A stretch of DNA of 64,000 nucleotides from Enterococcus ureilyticus (GCF_001730315.1 NZ_MIKC01000040.1:1-64000); one strand, 5' to 3'. Positions 44,101 to 56,994 are shown, counted from the stretch's first letter. Numbers and translations: made by a program. The notes: generated from the letters alone by a model not told the origin.

Positions 44101-47100
44101 ATGAAGACAAAAAAAACACTATTAATTGTTGGTTTCCTAGCAGTAACTATGTTAATTTATGCAAAGTTTGAATCAACAATAAAGGCTAAAACAGAAGAGC
44201 AAAAGACCGAAATGGTCGCAAAAAGTAAAACAACAAAAGAATTAAGTCCTGGACCTCCGAATCCTAATGAAGAGCCTGGATGGCAACAATATACTAAAAA
44301 TGATCCAGCAGGAATATTTATAGATGGGGAGAAAAAGCTAGAATTAAGGTATAAGTTTGGATCGTCAGAGGAAAGTAAAGTAGAGGAGCCATTTGTAGAT
44401 GGAGTTCTACAGGGGGATTATCCCAATTTGTCTTCTTTAGTTCCAAATGTCTATTTACATGATTACTCGACATACGAATCTTTTGTAATAGGGGGAGGCA
44501 CACCGGAAATACTTGAAGTGGGGGATGTGAATGCTTTAGATCGTGGAGACGATATACAAGGTCCAAATACTTCGGCACCTATACTTTTGTCATGGGTAAC
44601 GGATACAGGAGAACATAAGACCATTTATAAAAATGATCCAAGTTTAAGAATTAGCAATATTAAATTATACCGAAAAATAGAAGAGGATCAAACAATTACT
44701 TCTATGTTGAAATACAATTGGCGAATGGAAGACGGTTTTTTTAAAGGGTATCAGTTTGAGGCAACGAATGTTTTAAAACCTTATAAAGGAACTATCAGGG
44801 TAGAGACCTACATGAAGAATAGTACGCCAGATGCTGCTAATAAGCCTGTGTTAAAGAATATTACTCTAGATAGTCACTACCCCATTGGTCTTGGTTATAC
44901 GGAAACTGCTGGATTAGAAAATCCGATTTTTTACATTGGAAGTAATCGCGGGTTGTATATGCAATATGAGAATCACCTAAGAAATGTCTATCGATTGAAC
45001 TACTTTTTCAATGTACCAAATCCTGTAAACAATTGGCTTGGTGCAACGTCTCTCGTATCAACTTGGGATGCCAGTTCTTCCAAAGAACAACGAGCTGAAG
45101 CTGAAAGAAACAACTTTTTAAATGAGCAATATATATTTAATGGAATCACAGGAGTAGGAAATGAGCAGGACAATGGGAAAGCCGGAACAAATGTACCAGA
45201 GCCTCCTGCTTGGATTTCGTCAGGTATAAAATCTCCTGCCTTCTCAATGAAGTCTCCTGTTAACGAGAGCTTTGAAGCTGGAGATACGATTAGTTATGCG
45301 TTTAACGTTGGGCTACAAAAAATCGATGACACACCATCGATCGTGTTAGATGAAACGGAAGATTTTAGATTAAAAGGACAAAACACCTATTCGCTTAAAG
45401 GACAATGGTTTGATAATGATAGCACTGAAATCGATTTATTCTATTCTGTAGATGGTGGTGCTGTAAAAGGACCGTATCGTCAAAGGACAACAGCAGACAT
45501 GTTAGGACAAGGGATTGAATTCTCTATTGATTTAACTGAGCCTGGTGACCTAAAACCACAAGACCACGAAATAGAAGTATACGCAAAAGATATTGCAGAA
45601 GAAGGTACTGGTCTTGAGCCTGCGGAATCAAACCATGAATTCTTAAAATTAGTTTATGTAGATGATGATCCAAAAATCGAATTAGAGGAAACAATGGGAA
45701 GTAATCTACCAGGAGGTTACAAAGTTAAGGGGCGTTATACAGGCAAGGATGAAAAATACAAGCCTGCTACAATTTCGTATAAAAAGGCAACAGATCCTGA
45801 TTCAAATTATAAAGAAATGACAGTAATCAATTCTCCAAATCAAACTTTTGAATTTACGATACCAGAAAAGGACATGCCAGATTTAAATGGAACCTATGTA
45901 TTTTCAATTCGTGGAGAAAACAAATATGGGGTTCTATCAAATGTAGAAGATGTGCTGTTGTCTAATGAACAAACAAAGCCCAAATTTACACTATCAAAGG
46001 ACTCCAAAGAAAACCTGTTAGATCAAACAGCAGCAGATTATGAAATTGACTTTACTAGTTTCGCTCATACGGGACTATTTTATCCATTGACAATTCAGTA
46101 TAAAGTCGATGATGAAACAGAGTGGCAACTAATGACAGACCAGTCAGTAGGGACGATGACTGCGGTCTTGACCGAGGTTACCGAAGGACCTAAAAAGATC
46201 AAACTTCCTGCTTCAAAATTACCATTTGGGGAGAATCATGTTGTTCATTTTGTTGTAGCTGATCGATTCGGTATCATATCAGATGAGCAATCCGTAGTAT
46301 TTATGATGCCAGGAAAACCAGAACTAATATTAGAGAATAAAAATGGACCATCGCTTGGGGAGACACAAGTTGTAAAAGGAACAATTAAGACCGACTATTT
46401 CCCAGCAAAATTTCAATATAAAATCGTGAAAAATGGAGAAACTGGTGCTGTCTACCGAGAAGTTGCTGAAAAGGATGTAATAATCGATCAAACGACTGGT
46501 AAATTCACTTTTTCAATTGCTGATACCTTGTTACCAGCCGGCGCTAGTTATGATATTTTTGTAAAAGGGTTGGATAAGTACAATCAAGAATCGGAAGAAG
46601 TTAGTTACCATCTGACAGAAGTCGTTCATTTTAAAGCGAAATTTACCAATTCAGTTGGAGAGACGATCCATCCAGATATCACAATTGATCGAGAACTAGG
46701 GACGAAAATTGATTTAGCTCTAGAAAAAGAAGTACAAGATACATTAACGAAGTTAAAACAACAATACACGCTGGTAGATTCTTCTATACCAAAAAATCCA
46801 GTAGATGTGGATAGTTCTACCGCTTTTTGGGAATATAAATTTACTGGACGTTTAACCTATGTATCCTCTCCAGAAGCATTTGATTTTAGGTTGCAGATCG
46901 CATCGTATAAGAAAATCCGAATTGATGATCCAAAAGTGGTTGGACTGCCATTAGTTGTGTCAGATACTAGAGAAAGTAAACCAGGCTGGTCATTGAGCGT
47001 GAAGCTGACAGAAGAATTACTAAATGAGGATGGGAAAACGACTCTTAAAAATGCAATCCGCTATAAGCATGGAGAGGCAGAAAGTATTTTAAATAGTCAG

Positions 47101-47262
47101 TTATTACCGGTTTTTCGCAATCTAGACTCTGGTAAGTACGATATTAGTAAAGATTGGAGTCCTACAGGTGATGGGCTTAAGCTTGAAATCGCACCTGGTG
47201 CAGTCAATGCCTTAGGAAAGTACCATGGTGAAATTCTATTTGAACTTAGTGAAACACCATAA
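44101..47262 (+). CDS. Large WxL-domain surface protein, orphan paralogue of module B adhesin
   Basis: This 1053-aa protein has a signal peptide (about 1-30), a distinct head (about 40-420), Ig-like modules, and a C-terminal WxL domain (about 915-1053) with GWSLSVKLTEELL and ILFELSETP (Phe for Trp). From about residue 740 to the end it is nearly the same as the protein at 24639, while the head has only weak resemblance (both begin with an EExGWQ segment). It stands alone, without DUF916 or LPxTG partners, and probably relies on modules A or B. ATG 44101 has AAAGGAGTG upstream; GTG 44074 is less likely. Confidence 0.85.
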   Translation: MKTKKTLLIVGFLAVTMLIYAKFESTIKAKTEEQKTEMVAKSKTTKELSPGPPNPNEEPGWQQYTKNDPAGIFIDGEKKLELRYKFGSSEESKVEEPFVDGVLQGDYPNLSSLVPNVYLHDYSTYESFVIGGGTPEILEVGDVNALDRGDDIQGPNTSAPILLSWVTDTGEHKTIYKNDPSLRISNIKLYRKIEEDQTITSMLKYNWRMEDGFFKGYQFEATNVLKPYKGTIRVETYMKNSTPDAANKPVLKNITLDSHYPIGLGYTETAGLENPIFYIGSNRGLYMQYENHLRNVYRLNYFFNVPNPVNNWLGATSLVSTWDASSSKEQRAEAERNNFLNEQYIFNGITGVGNEQDNGKAGTNVPEPPAWISSGIKSPAFSMKSPVNESFEAGDTISYAFNVGLQKIDDTPSIVLDETEDFRLKGQNTYSLKGQWFDNDSTEIDLFYSVDGGAVKGPYRQRTTADMLGQGIEFSIDLTEPGDLKPQDHEIEVYAKDIAEEGTGLEPAESNHEFLKLVYVDDDPKIELEETMGSNLPGGYKVKGRYTGKDEKYKPATISYKKATDPDSNYKEMTVINSPNQTFEFTIPEKDMPDLNGTYVFSIRGENKYGVLSNVEDVLLSNEQTKPKFTLSKDSKENLLDQTAADYEIDFTSFAHTGLFYPLTIQYKVDDETEWQLMTDQSVGTMTAVLTEVTEGPKKIKLPASKLPFGENHVVHFVVADRFGIISDEQSVVFMMPGKPELILENKNGPSLGETQVVKGTIKTDYFPAKFQYKIVKNGETGAVYREVAEKDVIIDQTTGKFTFSIADTLLPAGASYDIFVKGLDKYNQESEEVSYHLTEVVHFKAKFTNSVGETIHPDITIDRELGTKIDLALEKEVQDTLTKLKQQYTLVDSSIPKNPVDVDSSTAFWEYKFTGRLTYVSSPEAFDFRLQIASYKKIRIDDPKVVGLPLVVSDTRESKPGWSLSVKLTEELLNEDGKTTLKNAIRYKHGEAESILNSQLLPVFRNLDSGKYDISKDWSPTGDGLKLEIAPGAVNALGKYHGEILFELSETP

Positions 47263-47304
47263 TAATTAGGAATTTTTTTGAACTTAGTTTACAAGAGTGA
47301 AAAT

Positions 47305-47370
47305 AAAAAACTGTGTAACGACTTGCATTTAAGCTGTTTTAGCTTAGTGCAGTACGTACACAGTTTTTTT
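47305..47370. terminator. Bidirectional terminator
   Basis: A long hairpin has AAAAAACTGTGTA pairing with TACACAGTTTTTT and an inner TTAAGCT/AGCTTA stem. A- and T-runs on the two sides serve both the plus-strand WxL gene and the minus-strand beta-glucosidase gene. Confidence 0.85.
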
Positions 47371-47408
47371 ATTTATGACTGATTGAATCAATCAGTTAAA
47401 CAATTTAG

Positions 47409-48833
<1,425 letters not shown>

Positions 48834-48877
48834 TCACTTATACTCCTTTATAAATTAAATTGATATAGCTGTAAAAA

Positions 48878-50794
<1,917 letters not shown>

Positions 50795-50811
50795 TTAGTT
50801 ATTTTTTATTC

Positions 50812-50841
50812 AGAGGTCTCGCCAACTTAATGTCACGATCC
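50812..50841 (-). promoter_or_regulatory. RAT-like element in the leader of the PTS gene
   Basis: Read on the minus strand, the element begins GGATCGTGAC and ends GGCGAGACC. GG/CC, CG/CG and AC/GT pairs are separated by internal loops, as in LicT-binding RAT hairpins. I could not draw a convincing overlapping terminator, so it is weaker than the site at 51845-51877. Confidence 0.45.
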
Positions 50842-50917
50842 AGGTCCTTTCCACAGGCGATAAGTTTCCTACGCTCCTTTTCGAGATAGTATTTAGATGA
50901 AGAGAATTACTCTCTAG

Positions 50918-51766
50918 CTAACACGTTTTGTCGATGATTCGGGCTAAATGTATGGTGATATAAACCTGTTCATCTTTTGACATCGTATAATTACGTCGAT
51001 TTATTAATAGTTCCGCAACTTTTTTTGTTGCTTCAAAAGCTTCGGGATATTGTTTGGTAACGAGTATAAATAGCTCATTTTCCACCTGTTCTTCAGAACG
51101 TGCAGCAGTATTTTCTTGCAATACTCGTTCAGTGAAAAATTTTAAATGTGTGATAAAACGTTGAAAGTAAAGATCATTTTCAACGAAATTGATTCGAAGG
51201 GTATATTTTATGACGGTCAACATTTCTTCAATCAACTGTGTCAGACTGATCGCATCTTCGTGATTGCTGTCGAGTTGGGCATTCGTGATATGCAAGGCTA
51301 GAAAACCAGCTTCGTCATCAGTCAAATCCACATCTAATTGCTGGTTGACCATTTGGATGGCAGCACGTGCTATTTCTAATTCAACTGGGAAAAAGCGTTT
51401 GATATCCCATAATAAAAAATTTTTGACTTGAATATTTTTCTTAGTCCGTTGGATAGAGGAATGCAAGTGATCGGCAATCGCTATAAAAGAGGATTCATTC
51501 AATTCTTTATTTAGAGCATCTTTAGCATGAGATATAATTCTATAAGAAATTTCAATGATTTCTTCAGGGATTTCTGCAAAAAGTTGTTCGATTTGCTCAG
51601 GCTCCGCTTGGTTTTCAAGTTTAAAAACTTTTTCTATTTTAGCCTCATCAACGTCTGATCCGGCCTTCATCTGAAACCCCAAGCCATTGCCCATAAGGAT
51701 GACTTCTTCATGATCTTCATTATGAACGATGACCACATTGTTATTTAAAATTTTTAGAATTTCCAA
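50918..51766 (-). CDS. licT: BglG/LicT-family transcriptional antiterminator
   Basis: This 282-aa RNA-binding protein has an N-terminal CAT domain (about 1-58; ILNNNVVIVHNEDHEEVILMGNG) and two PRD domains with conserved His residues (HLHSS, HITNA, HLKFF, HLARI). PRDs are phosphorylated by PTS proteins. The protein stabilises the RAT hairpin to prevent termination in its own leader. The start is TTG 51766, eight bases after GGGAGGT; the upstream extension to 51826 would place extra residues before the CAT domain. The symbol is by family resemblance. Confidence 0.92.
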   Translation of the reverse strand: MEILKILNNNVVIVHNEDHEEVILMGNGLGFQMKAGSDVDEAKIEKVFKLENQAEPEQIEQLFAEIPEEIIEISYRIISHAKDALNKELNESSFIAIADHLHSSIQRTKKNIQVKNFLLWDIKRFFPVELEIARAAIQMVNQQLDVDLTDDEAGFLALHITNAQLDSNHEDAISLTQLIEEMLTVIKYTLRINFVENDLYFQRFITHLKFFTERVLQENTAARSEEQVENELFILVTKQYPEAFEATKKVAELLINRRNYTMSKDEQVYITIHLARIIDKTC

Positions 51767-51810
51767 AGAAACCGACCTCCCGTTTTCCTGAATAAAGAGA
51801 TTGAAAATAG

Positions 51811-51853
51811 AAAAAAACCCAAACAAAAGCCTAAAAAGGCGTTGTTTAGGTTT
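51811..51853 (-). terminator. LicT-controlled attenuator terminator
   Basis: On the minus strand AAACCTAAACAACGCC pairs with GGCTTTTGTTTGGGTTT, followed by a T-run. Its left arm overlaps the RAT at 51845-51877, so RAT and terminator cannot both form. Confidence 0.85.
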
Positions 51854-51877
51854 AGCTTAACTTAATAATCACTATCC
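51845..51877 (-). promoter_or_regulatory. RAT antiterminator element before licT
   Basis: On the minus strand this runs from GGATAGTGATTATTAAG to GCTAAACCTAAA, which matches the consensus form of LicT/SacY-type RAT sites. It overlaps the attenuator stem by AAACCTAAA. Confidence 0.85.
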
Positions 51878-51890
51878 ACTTAACAAGGCA

Positions 51891-51919
51891 AATATACACT
51901 ATAAGGAAAGCGCTGTCAA
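51891..51919 (-). promoter_or_regulatory. Promoter and cre site of the beta-glucoside operon
   Basis: On the minus strand, TTGACA (51919-51914), a 17-base spacer, then TATATT (51896-51891). The -35 box and spacer contain TTGACAGCGCTTTCCT, a good CcpA cre site at 51904-51919. Repression by preferred sugars and induction through LicT are both expected. Confidence 0.88.
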
Positions 51920-52038
51920 TGGGTTTTTAAGGAGTTGACTATAGAAGAATAGAAAAAGTAATGGAGATTGCTGTGTAATGAGTAGACTGGACGTACTACA
52001 ATCAATCTTGTAAAGTAGGTATTTTATACGGAAAAAGC

Positions 52039-52190
52039 CAGTGTCGATAACACTGACTCGTTAGTTGAGTTTTGACCGATAGTTATGATAGTACGGCTAA
52101 CTCACTTTATTCGAGAGGATAGTAATCTTTTTTATTTAAACCGTAAATCCTTTGTTAGGCCGAATGGATTTACGGTTTCTTTCTTTTTTA
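52039..52190 (+). ncRNA. Possible small RNA or orphan transcript end with terminator
   Basis: A hairpin CAGTGT/ACACTG lies at 52039-52055. A strong hairpin AAACCGTAAATCC (52138-52150) with GGATTTACGGTTT (52166-52178) is followed by CTTTCTTTTTT. The T-run is on the plus strand, but no plus-strand gene lies upstream back to 47262. A TTGACT box near 51934 could be part of a promoter. The terminator is clear; the RNA is a guess. The rest of 51926-52235 has no gene. Confidence 0.35.
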
Positions 52191-52235
52191 TTCGCAAATT
52201 ACGAAGGAACTTATGAGTATCTGAAACATGTTGAT

Positions 52236-52844
52236 CTAATCGATTGCTGTAATCTTCCAGTCTTTGAAGAAGGCTTCGGTACCGATATCAACGAAGAAAC
52301 CAACTGCGCCTTTAGCATCAGCACCATGTTTCATATTCTCTACTACTAATGCAGGTTCTTTACTATCGTTCAAATAAAATTCTCCTTTAGCTCCATTGAT
52401 CACTGCTTTTAAGCTGATCCATTCATCTAGTCCAATATCAGCTGGCCCCTCAAAATCAGTGATGGCAAGATTTCGGAAATAGTCAAAGGTATATTTGGGG
52501 TAGGAAAAATATTGCACCCCACGATTTTTTCGGACAGGATCATCGACGCGACCGTTGGTTGGTCTTACATAAAAGGATTCAAATTTTGTATCCTCTTGAT
52601 TGATTCGAAAGGCAATACCGATAAATCCTCGCGCGAAATCTGGTGCATCTGGCAATAAGCGACTTAACATTTTGACTTCGATTGTTCCATTATGAAAAGT
52701 TGAGCCGCTTAGTTTTGCATACGTATTTTCATCAAATTCCATAATTTTATCTTTCTTCACGACTCTTAAAACGGATTCACCATTTAGTGTAGTCTGTTCA
52801 ACAGCGGTATGAACTGCTTCGATCGGTGTAGATTCAGTATTCAT
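52236..52844 (-). CDS. Concanavalin A-fold (LamG/DUF1080-like) cytoplasmic protein
   Basis: This 202-aa protein has no signal peptide. It shows the pattern of a beta-sandwich sugar-binding or hydrolase-like fold: FHNGTIEVKMLSR, FARGFIGIAFRI, and the closing GAVGFFVDIGTEAFFKDWKI, which resemble DUF1080 and LamG-type jelly rolls. The precise function is unknown. It is probably a single gene, as the next minus-strand gene upstream ends 90 bases away and has its own start region. Confidence 0.7.
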   Translation of the reverse strand: MNTESTPIEAVHTAVEQTTLNGESVLRVVKKDKIMEFDENTYAKLSGSTFHNGTIEVKMLSRLLPDAPDFARGFIGIAFRINQEDTKFESFYVRPTNGRVDDPVRKNRGVQYFSYPKYTFDYFRNLAITDFEGPADIGLDEWISLKAVINGAKGEFYLNDSKEPALVVENMKHGADAKGAVGFFVDIGTEAFFKDWKITAID

Positions 52845-52934
52845 TTAAAACGCCTCCATAATCATTGTTGTGATCTTTCATAAAGTATAGACAATTTTTT
52901 TGATAATGTTAAGTAGGCACTAATTTGTAACTAT

Positions 52935-53261
52935 CTATCTAAGCTGCTGCTTATAAAATTGTCCCCACTGTCTCATGGATTCAATAACAGGTAATAAGCT
53001 TTCTCCCAAGGAGGTTAATTGATATTCAACATGAGGGGGTACTTTTTGGAAATCGATTCGCTCCACAATACCATCTAGAATCATTGAATTGAGACTTTCT
53101 GTCAGGACTTTTTGGGAAATGCCTGTTAACGATCGTTTTAATTCGGCATTTCTTTTTGGACCTGTTATTAGATCGCGGATGATCAATGTTTTCCATTTAC
53201 TTCCAATCAACTGAACGGTCGTTGCCACGTCGCAAAGCGGCATTTCTTCTTTTTTTATCAT
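52935..53261 (-). CDS. HxlR-family transcriptional regulator
   Basis: This 108-aa winged-helix regulator has Cys9 near the N-terminus (MPLCDVATTVQLIGSKW), the typical HxlR body (LITGPKRNAELKRSLTGISQKVLTESL) and VEYQLTSLGESLLPVI. It is divergent from the triple-Rid gene, which could be its target. Redox or aldehyde sensing through Cys is known for some family members but cannot be assigned here. Confidence 0.88.
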   Translation of the reverse strand: MIKKEEMPLCDVATTVQLIGSKWKTLIIRDLITGPKRNAELKRSLTGISQKVLTESLNSMILDGIVERIDFQKVPPHVEYQLTSLGESLLPVIESMRQWGQFYKQQLR

Positions 53262-53652
53262 TTCAAAATTTCTCCTAACATTTGAAAATGAGTCAGCTTA
53301 TAGCAGTGACTCTTATATAGAAGAATTGTTGCATGTTTAAGACCGAAAATCAACTTTTCATTGTAAAAGTCAAAATTGGGACGCTACAAATTTCAAAATA
53401 GGTTATTGAAATGTTAGCGCTATTATTGTAGACTGAAATGAGTGATATAATTTTTGTCAATTTGTTATGATTTTTATAATGAAAAGCAGAAGAGTAAAAA
53501 ATGATGAACCTATCGATGAGAAACTATCATGCTTTCTGGGGCACTATTTGGGAAAAATGATTATTTTATGGCCACCAAATACGGAAGCGCTATCATTTTT
53601 AGGGGGAATATTTTTTATTGGAATGTATCTAAAAGAAAAGAGGAATAGGAAT

Positions 53653-54927
53653 ATGAGCAATGATAACGCAGTACTAGCAAGAAATACGAAAAATGCACCG
53701 CAGAATCCACTAGCATCACAAACAGTCGCTTTTTCTCACTACAATAACTTTTCAGCACAATTACCGATCGATCCAGTATCTGGCAAATTGGTAGCAGGAG
53801 GCATTAAGGAGCAAGCTGAACAGTGTTTTGAAAATATCAAGGCAATTGCAGAAAGTATTGATCATGCAGTGAGTGATATTGTTCGAATAACTATTTTTGT
53901 GAAACAGAGTAAAGATATCGAGGCAGTTGATGAAGTGTACGCTTCGATTTTCACAAGTTATCAGCCTTCAAGAACAGTAGTAGTGGTAGATGACTTACCA
54001 ATGGACGCTCTAGTACAAATCGAAGCCTTAGTTTCAAATGGTGAAGGGACGATCCCAAATGCACCTCAAGCAGGTGATTTGATCAAACTGACCAACAATA
54101 CATCAAATGCGCCAACCAGTTCAGTGTCGACGCAAACAGTTTCGTTTTCACATTACAATAATGTATCTGCACAACTACCAATCGACCCTAAAACAGGTAG
54201 AGTGGTAGCAGGTTGTATTAAAAAACAGACTGGTCAATGTCTGAAAAATATCAAGGCAATTTTAGAAAGTATCGATGTTCCATTTGATGATATCGTTAAA
54301 ATTACGATCTTCCTGAAAGATTTGTCGAAGATGGACGCTGTAAACAAAATCTATACAACCTTTTTTCCAGATTCAGCGATTGCGCGAACAGTGGCCTATG
54401 TTCCAGCGCGGACAGTGGTTGCAGTAAAAGATCTGCCGATGGGGGCTGCAGTTCAAATTGAAGCAGTCGTTTCGCACGGAGATGGGACACCGCCCCAAGC
54501 GATTGAAGACAGACATGGCCTGATCATCGAAGCAAATAATACCGAACAAGCGCCAAAATGTCCATTCTCAACTCAAACAGTTGCGTTTTCACATTATAAT
54601 AATATTTCCGCACAATTACCGATTGATCCAAAAACAAATGAGAGGATTATCGGTGGGATAAAAGAGCAGACTGGTCAGTGCTTAGAGAATATCAAGGCCA
54701 TCATCGAAAGTGTTGATCATGTGCTGGAGGATGTGGTCAAAGTGAACATCTATGTTAAGAATATCGGAGACATGGACGCAGTAGATGAGGTTTATGCAAG
54801 ATTCTTCCCAGATGGTGTACCTGCACGAAGAGTGGTTGGTGTATCGGAGTTGCCTAAAGATGCGTTGATCCAAATCGATGCCATTGTTGGGAATGCGGAA
54901 GGAACACCTCCAATTGTTACTCAATAA
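53653..54927 (+). CDS. Protein of three fused Rid (RidA/YjgF) domains
   Basis: This 424-aa cytoplasmic protein is built of three tandem Rid domains (about 1-135, 140-285, 290-424). Each has a TVxFSHYNNxSAQLPIDP segment, QCxxNIKAIxES, and a conserved Arg before the LP segment (PSRTVVVV, PARTVVAV, PARRVVGV), the residue that binds the carboxylate of imine substrates in RidA. Rid proteins are usually single-domain homotrimers with active sites between subunits, so one chain could form a pseudo-trimer. Domain 2 carries an eight-residue duplication (ARTVAYVP/ARTVVAV). ATG 53653 has AGAGGAATAGG upstream. The 53262-53652 gap has a TATAAT at 53475-53480. Confidence 0.85.
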   Translation: MSNDNAVLARNTKNAPQNPLASQTVAFSHYNNFSAQLPIDPVSGKLVAGGIKEQAEQCFENIKAIAESIDHAVSDIVRITIFVKQSKDIEAVDEVYASIFTSYQPSRTVVVVDDLPMDALVQIEALVSNGEGTIPNAPQAGDLIKLTNNTSNAPTSSVSTQTVSFSHYNNVSAQLPIDPKTGRVVAGCIKKQTGQCLKNIKAILESIDVPFDDIVKITIFLKDLSKMDAVNKIYTTFFPDSAIARTVAYVPARTVVAVKDLPMGAAVQIEAVVSHGDGTPPQAIEDRHGLIIEANNTEQAPKCPFSTQTVAFSHYNNISAQLPIDPKTNERIIGGIKEQTGQCLENIKAIIESVDHVLEDVVKVNIYVKNIGDMDAVDEVYARFFPDGVPARRVVGVSELPKDALIQIDAIVGNAEGTPPIVTQ

Positions 54928-54930
54928 CTA

Positions 54931-54980
54931 AAAAATGCTTGTAGAGATCCCCTTAGAAGGGACTCTTCAAGCATTTTTTT
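54931..54980 (+). terminator. Intrinsic terminator after triple-Rid gene
   Basis: AAAAATGCTTG pairs with CAAGCATTTTT, with an inner AGAG/CTCT and CCCCTT/AAGGG stem, followed by a T-run. Confidence 0.88.
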
Positions 54981-55252
54981 ATGCAGTAGCCATCGATTAT
55001 TGACGGATTTTTTTTGTTCAAAACTGGTTTATCCTCATGCATTGCTGTGTATAGAATCAAATTATTCAAAAATACTGAGTACCTGATGACCTCGCTGATA
55101 GCATCTAACCTACCGTTATAACGTGGTTTAATCATAAATACGTCATCTGGCAGATCAAATGGTACTGTTAGGTTATTTATATTCATCAATACTTCACGTA
55201 TTAACGCATCGTTTTTTTTTTTGCTAGTCACTGTTGAAATTTTGGTAATCAA
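54953..55252 (-). CDS. Hypothetical protein, possibly a remnant
   Basis: A 99-codon minus-strand frame starts at TTG with no good ribosome binding site. Its product has a plausible globular composition (LTVPFDLPDDVFMIKPRYN, then a helical ISEVIRYSVFLNNLILYTAM). It overlaps the terminator of the Rid gene. The family is not recognised. It may be the 3' part of a decayed gene. Confidence 0.3.
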   Translation of the reverse strand: MITKISTVTSKKKNDALIREVLMNINNLTVPFDLPDDVFMIKPRYNGRLDAISEVIRYSVFLNNLILYTAMHEDKPVLNKKNPSIIDGYCIKKCLKSPF

Positions 55253-55357
55253 TTATATAAAATATGTTTAAAGATAAAATAGTAACATTCTCTGTCGTAA
55301 TCAGTAGCAAATAAGTTTATAATAGATGGCAGTATACAAATATCGGAGGGTTCTCAC

Positions 55358-56866
55358 GTGAAAAAACTGGGTTTTGATCCACAAAAGTACATCGAAGAGC
55401 AATCAAAATATATTCTTGAAAGAGTCGACCACTATGATAAATTATATTTAGAATTTGGCGGTAAATTAATCGGTGATATGCATGCAAAACGTGTCTTACC
55501 GGGCTTTGACGCAGATGCCAAAATTAAACTTTTGCAAAAATTAAAAGAGCAAGCAGAGATCTTGATTTGTGTTTATGCTGGTGATATCGAACGTAACAAA
55601 ATTCGTGGCGATTATGGAATCACCTATGATATGGATATTTTACGCCAAATCGATGAGTTGCGAGAATACGGCTTAGCGGTCAATAGTGTGGTCATTACAC
55701 GCTACAGTGGACAGCCTTCTACAAAAATGTTTATCAACAAGTTGGAAAGAAGAAATATCAAAGTCTATAAACATGCAGCAATCGAAGATTATCCTTCAAA
55801 TCTTGAAAAAATCGTCAGTGAAGAAGGGTTTGGTAAAAATGACTACATCCCGACAACAAAACCAATCGTGGTGGTTACAGCACCAGGACCTGGTAGCGGG
55901 AAATTAGCGACTTGTTTGAACCAACTATATCATGAAAGCCGTAATGGTAAGACTGCTGGCTATTCAAAATTTGAAACCTTCCCAGTATGGAATGTTCCAT
56001 TAAAGCATCCTTTAAATATTGCCTATGAAGCAGCCACCGTTGATTTAAAAGATGTGAATATGATTGATTCATTCCACTTTGATAAATACCAAGAAGTTGT
56101 GGTTAATTATAATCGTGATGTTGAGACATTCCCTGTAATCAAACGGATCATCGAAAAAATTACGGGAGAAGAATCTGTCTATCAATCACCAACAGACATG
56201 GGCGTTAACCGTGTCGGCTTTGGGATCGTCGATGATGATGTGGTGAAAGAAGCCTCTAAGCAAGAAATCATTCGTCGCTGTTTTGCCACAGAATGTGACT
56301 TTAAAAAAGGCTTGATCGATGAGGAAATTGTTAATCGCATTAAATTGATCATGGAAGAAGTGGAACTGAAAAAAGAAGACCGCAAAGCAGTACTTCCTGC
56401 CAGACAATATTCAGAGCAATTAAGAGAACAAACCCAAAGTAATGATACCCCTGCCGTTATTGCCTTTGAGTTACAAGATGGTCGAATTGTAACAGGGAGA
56501 ACCAGCAGCTTAATGGATTCGTGTTCATCAGCTATTTTGAACTCGATTAAGATGTTAGCCAATATTTCAGATGAAATTTTATTATTATCGCCAGTGATTC
56601 TTGAAACGATTCAAACCATGAAACAAAAAGAGCTGCACAGTAAGATAACGGCTTTGAAAGCCAATGAAATATTGATTGCTTTAGCAATCAGTGCGGTGAC
56701 GAACCCGACAGCACAATTAGCATATGATAAATTATCTGAATTGAATGGTGTACAAGCACATTCTACTGTGATGTTGAGTAAGAATGATGAACAAACGTTA
56801 AGAGAACTAGGCTTAGATATTACCAGTGATGCAGTTTATCCGTCTGAGAATTTGTATTATATTTAG
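55358..56866 (+). CDS. DUF1846 family protein
   Basis: This 502-aa cytoplasmic protein matches DUF1846 over its full length. It starts [19 protein letters not shown] and contains the glycine-rich [20 protein letters not shown], which suggests nucleotide binding, and the [17 protein letters not shown] segment. Members occur widely in Firmicutes; structures are known but the reaction is not settled. It starts at GTG 55358, seven bases after GGAGGG. It stands alone between two terminators. Confidence 0.92.
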   Translation: MKKLGFDPQKYIEEQSKYILERVDHYDKLYLEFGGKLIGDMHAKRVLPGFDADAKIKLLQKLKEQAEILICVYAGDIERNKIRGDYGITYDMDILRQIDELREYGLAVNSVVITRYSGQPSTKMFINKLERRNIKVYKHAAIEDYPSNLEKIVSEEGFGKNDYIPTTKPIVVVTAPGPGSGKLATCLNQLYHESRNGKTAGYSKFETFPVWNVPLKHPLNIAYEAATVDLKDVNMIDSFHFDKYQEVVVNYNRDVETFPVIKRIIEKITGEESVYQSPTDMGVNRVGFGIVDDDVVKEASKQEIIRRCFATECDFKKGLIDEEIVNRIKLIMEEVELKKEDRKAVLPARQYSEQLREQTQSNDTPAVIAFELQDGRIVTGRTSSLMDSCSSAILNSIKMLANISDEILLLSPVILETIQTMKQKELHSKITALKANEILIALAISAVTNPTAQLAYDKLSELNGVQAHSTVMLSKNDEQTLRELGLDITSDAVYPSENLYYI

Positions 56867-56910
56867 AGTGGTTGCGAGAGGCTGACGATAGTCAAAAAGA
56901 CAATAATGAT

Positions 56911-56962
56911 TAGACAAAAACAGTCGCAAGCTGATTATCAGCTTGCGACTGTTTTTGTCTAA
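56911..56962. terminator. Bidirectional terminator
   Basis: A nearly perfect palindrome has arms of 23 bases (TAGACAAAAACAGTCGCAAG and its complement) and A- and T-runs on either side. It separates the DUF1846 gene from the convergent XRE regulator gene. Confidence 0.9.
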
Positions 56963-56994
56963 CCTAAGAGCATAATTATAAACGCATTGTAATT

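Noticed and set aside
53467-53652. N-terminal extension of the triple-Rid protein
   Set aside because: The extension is unlike Rid sequences, its ATG overlaps the promoter region with a TATAAT, and ATG 53653 has a good ribosome binding site.
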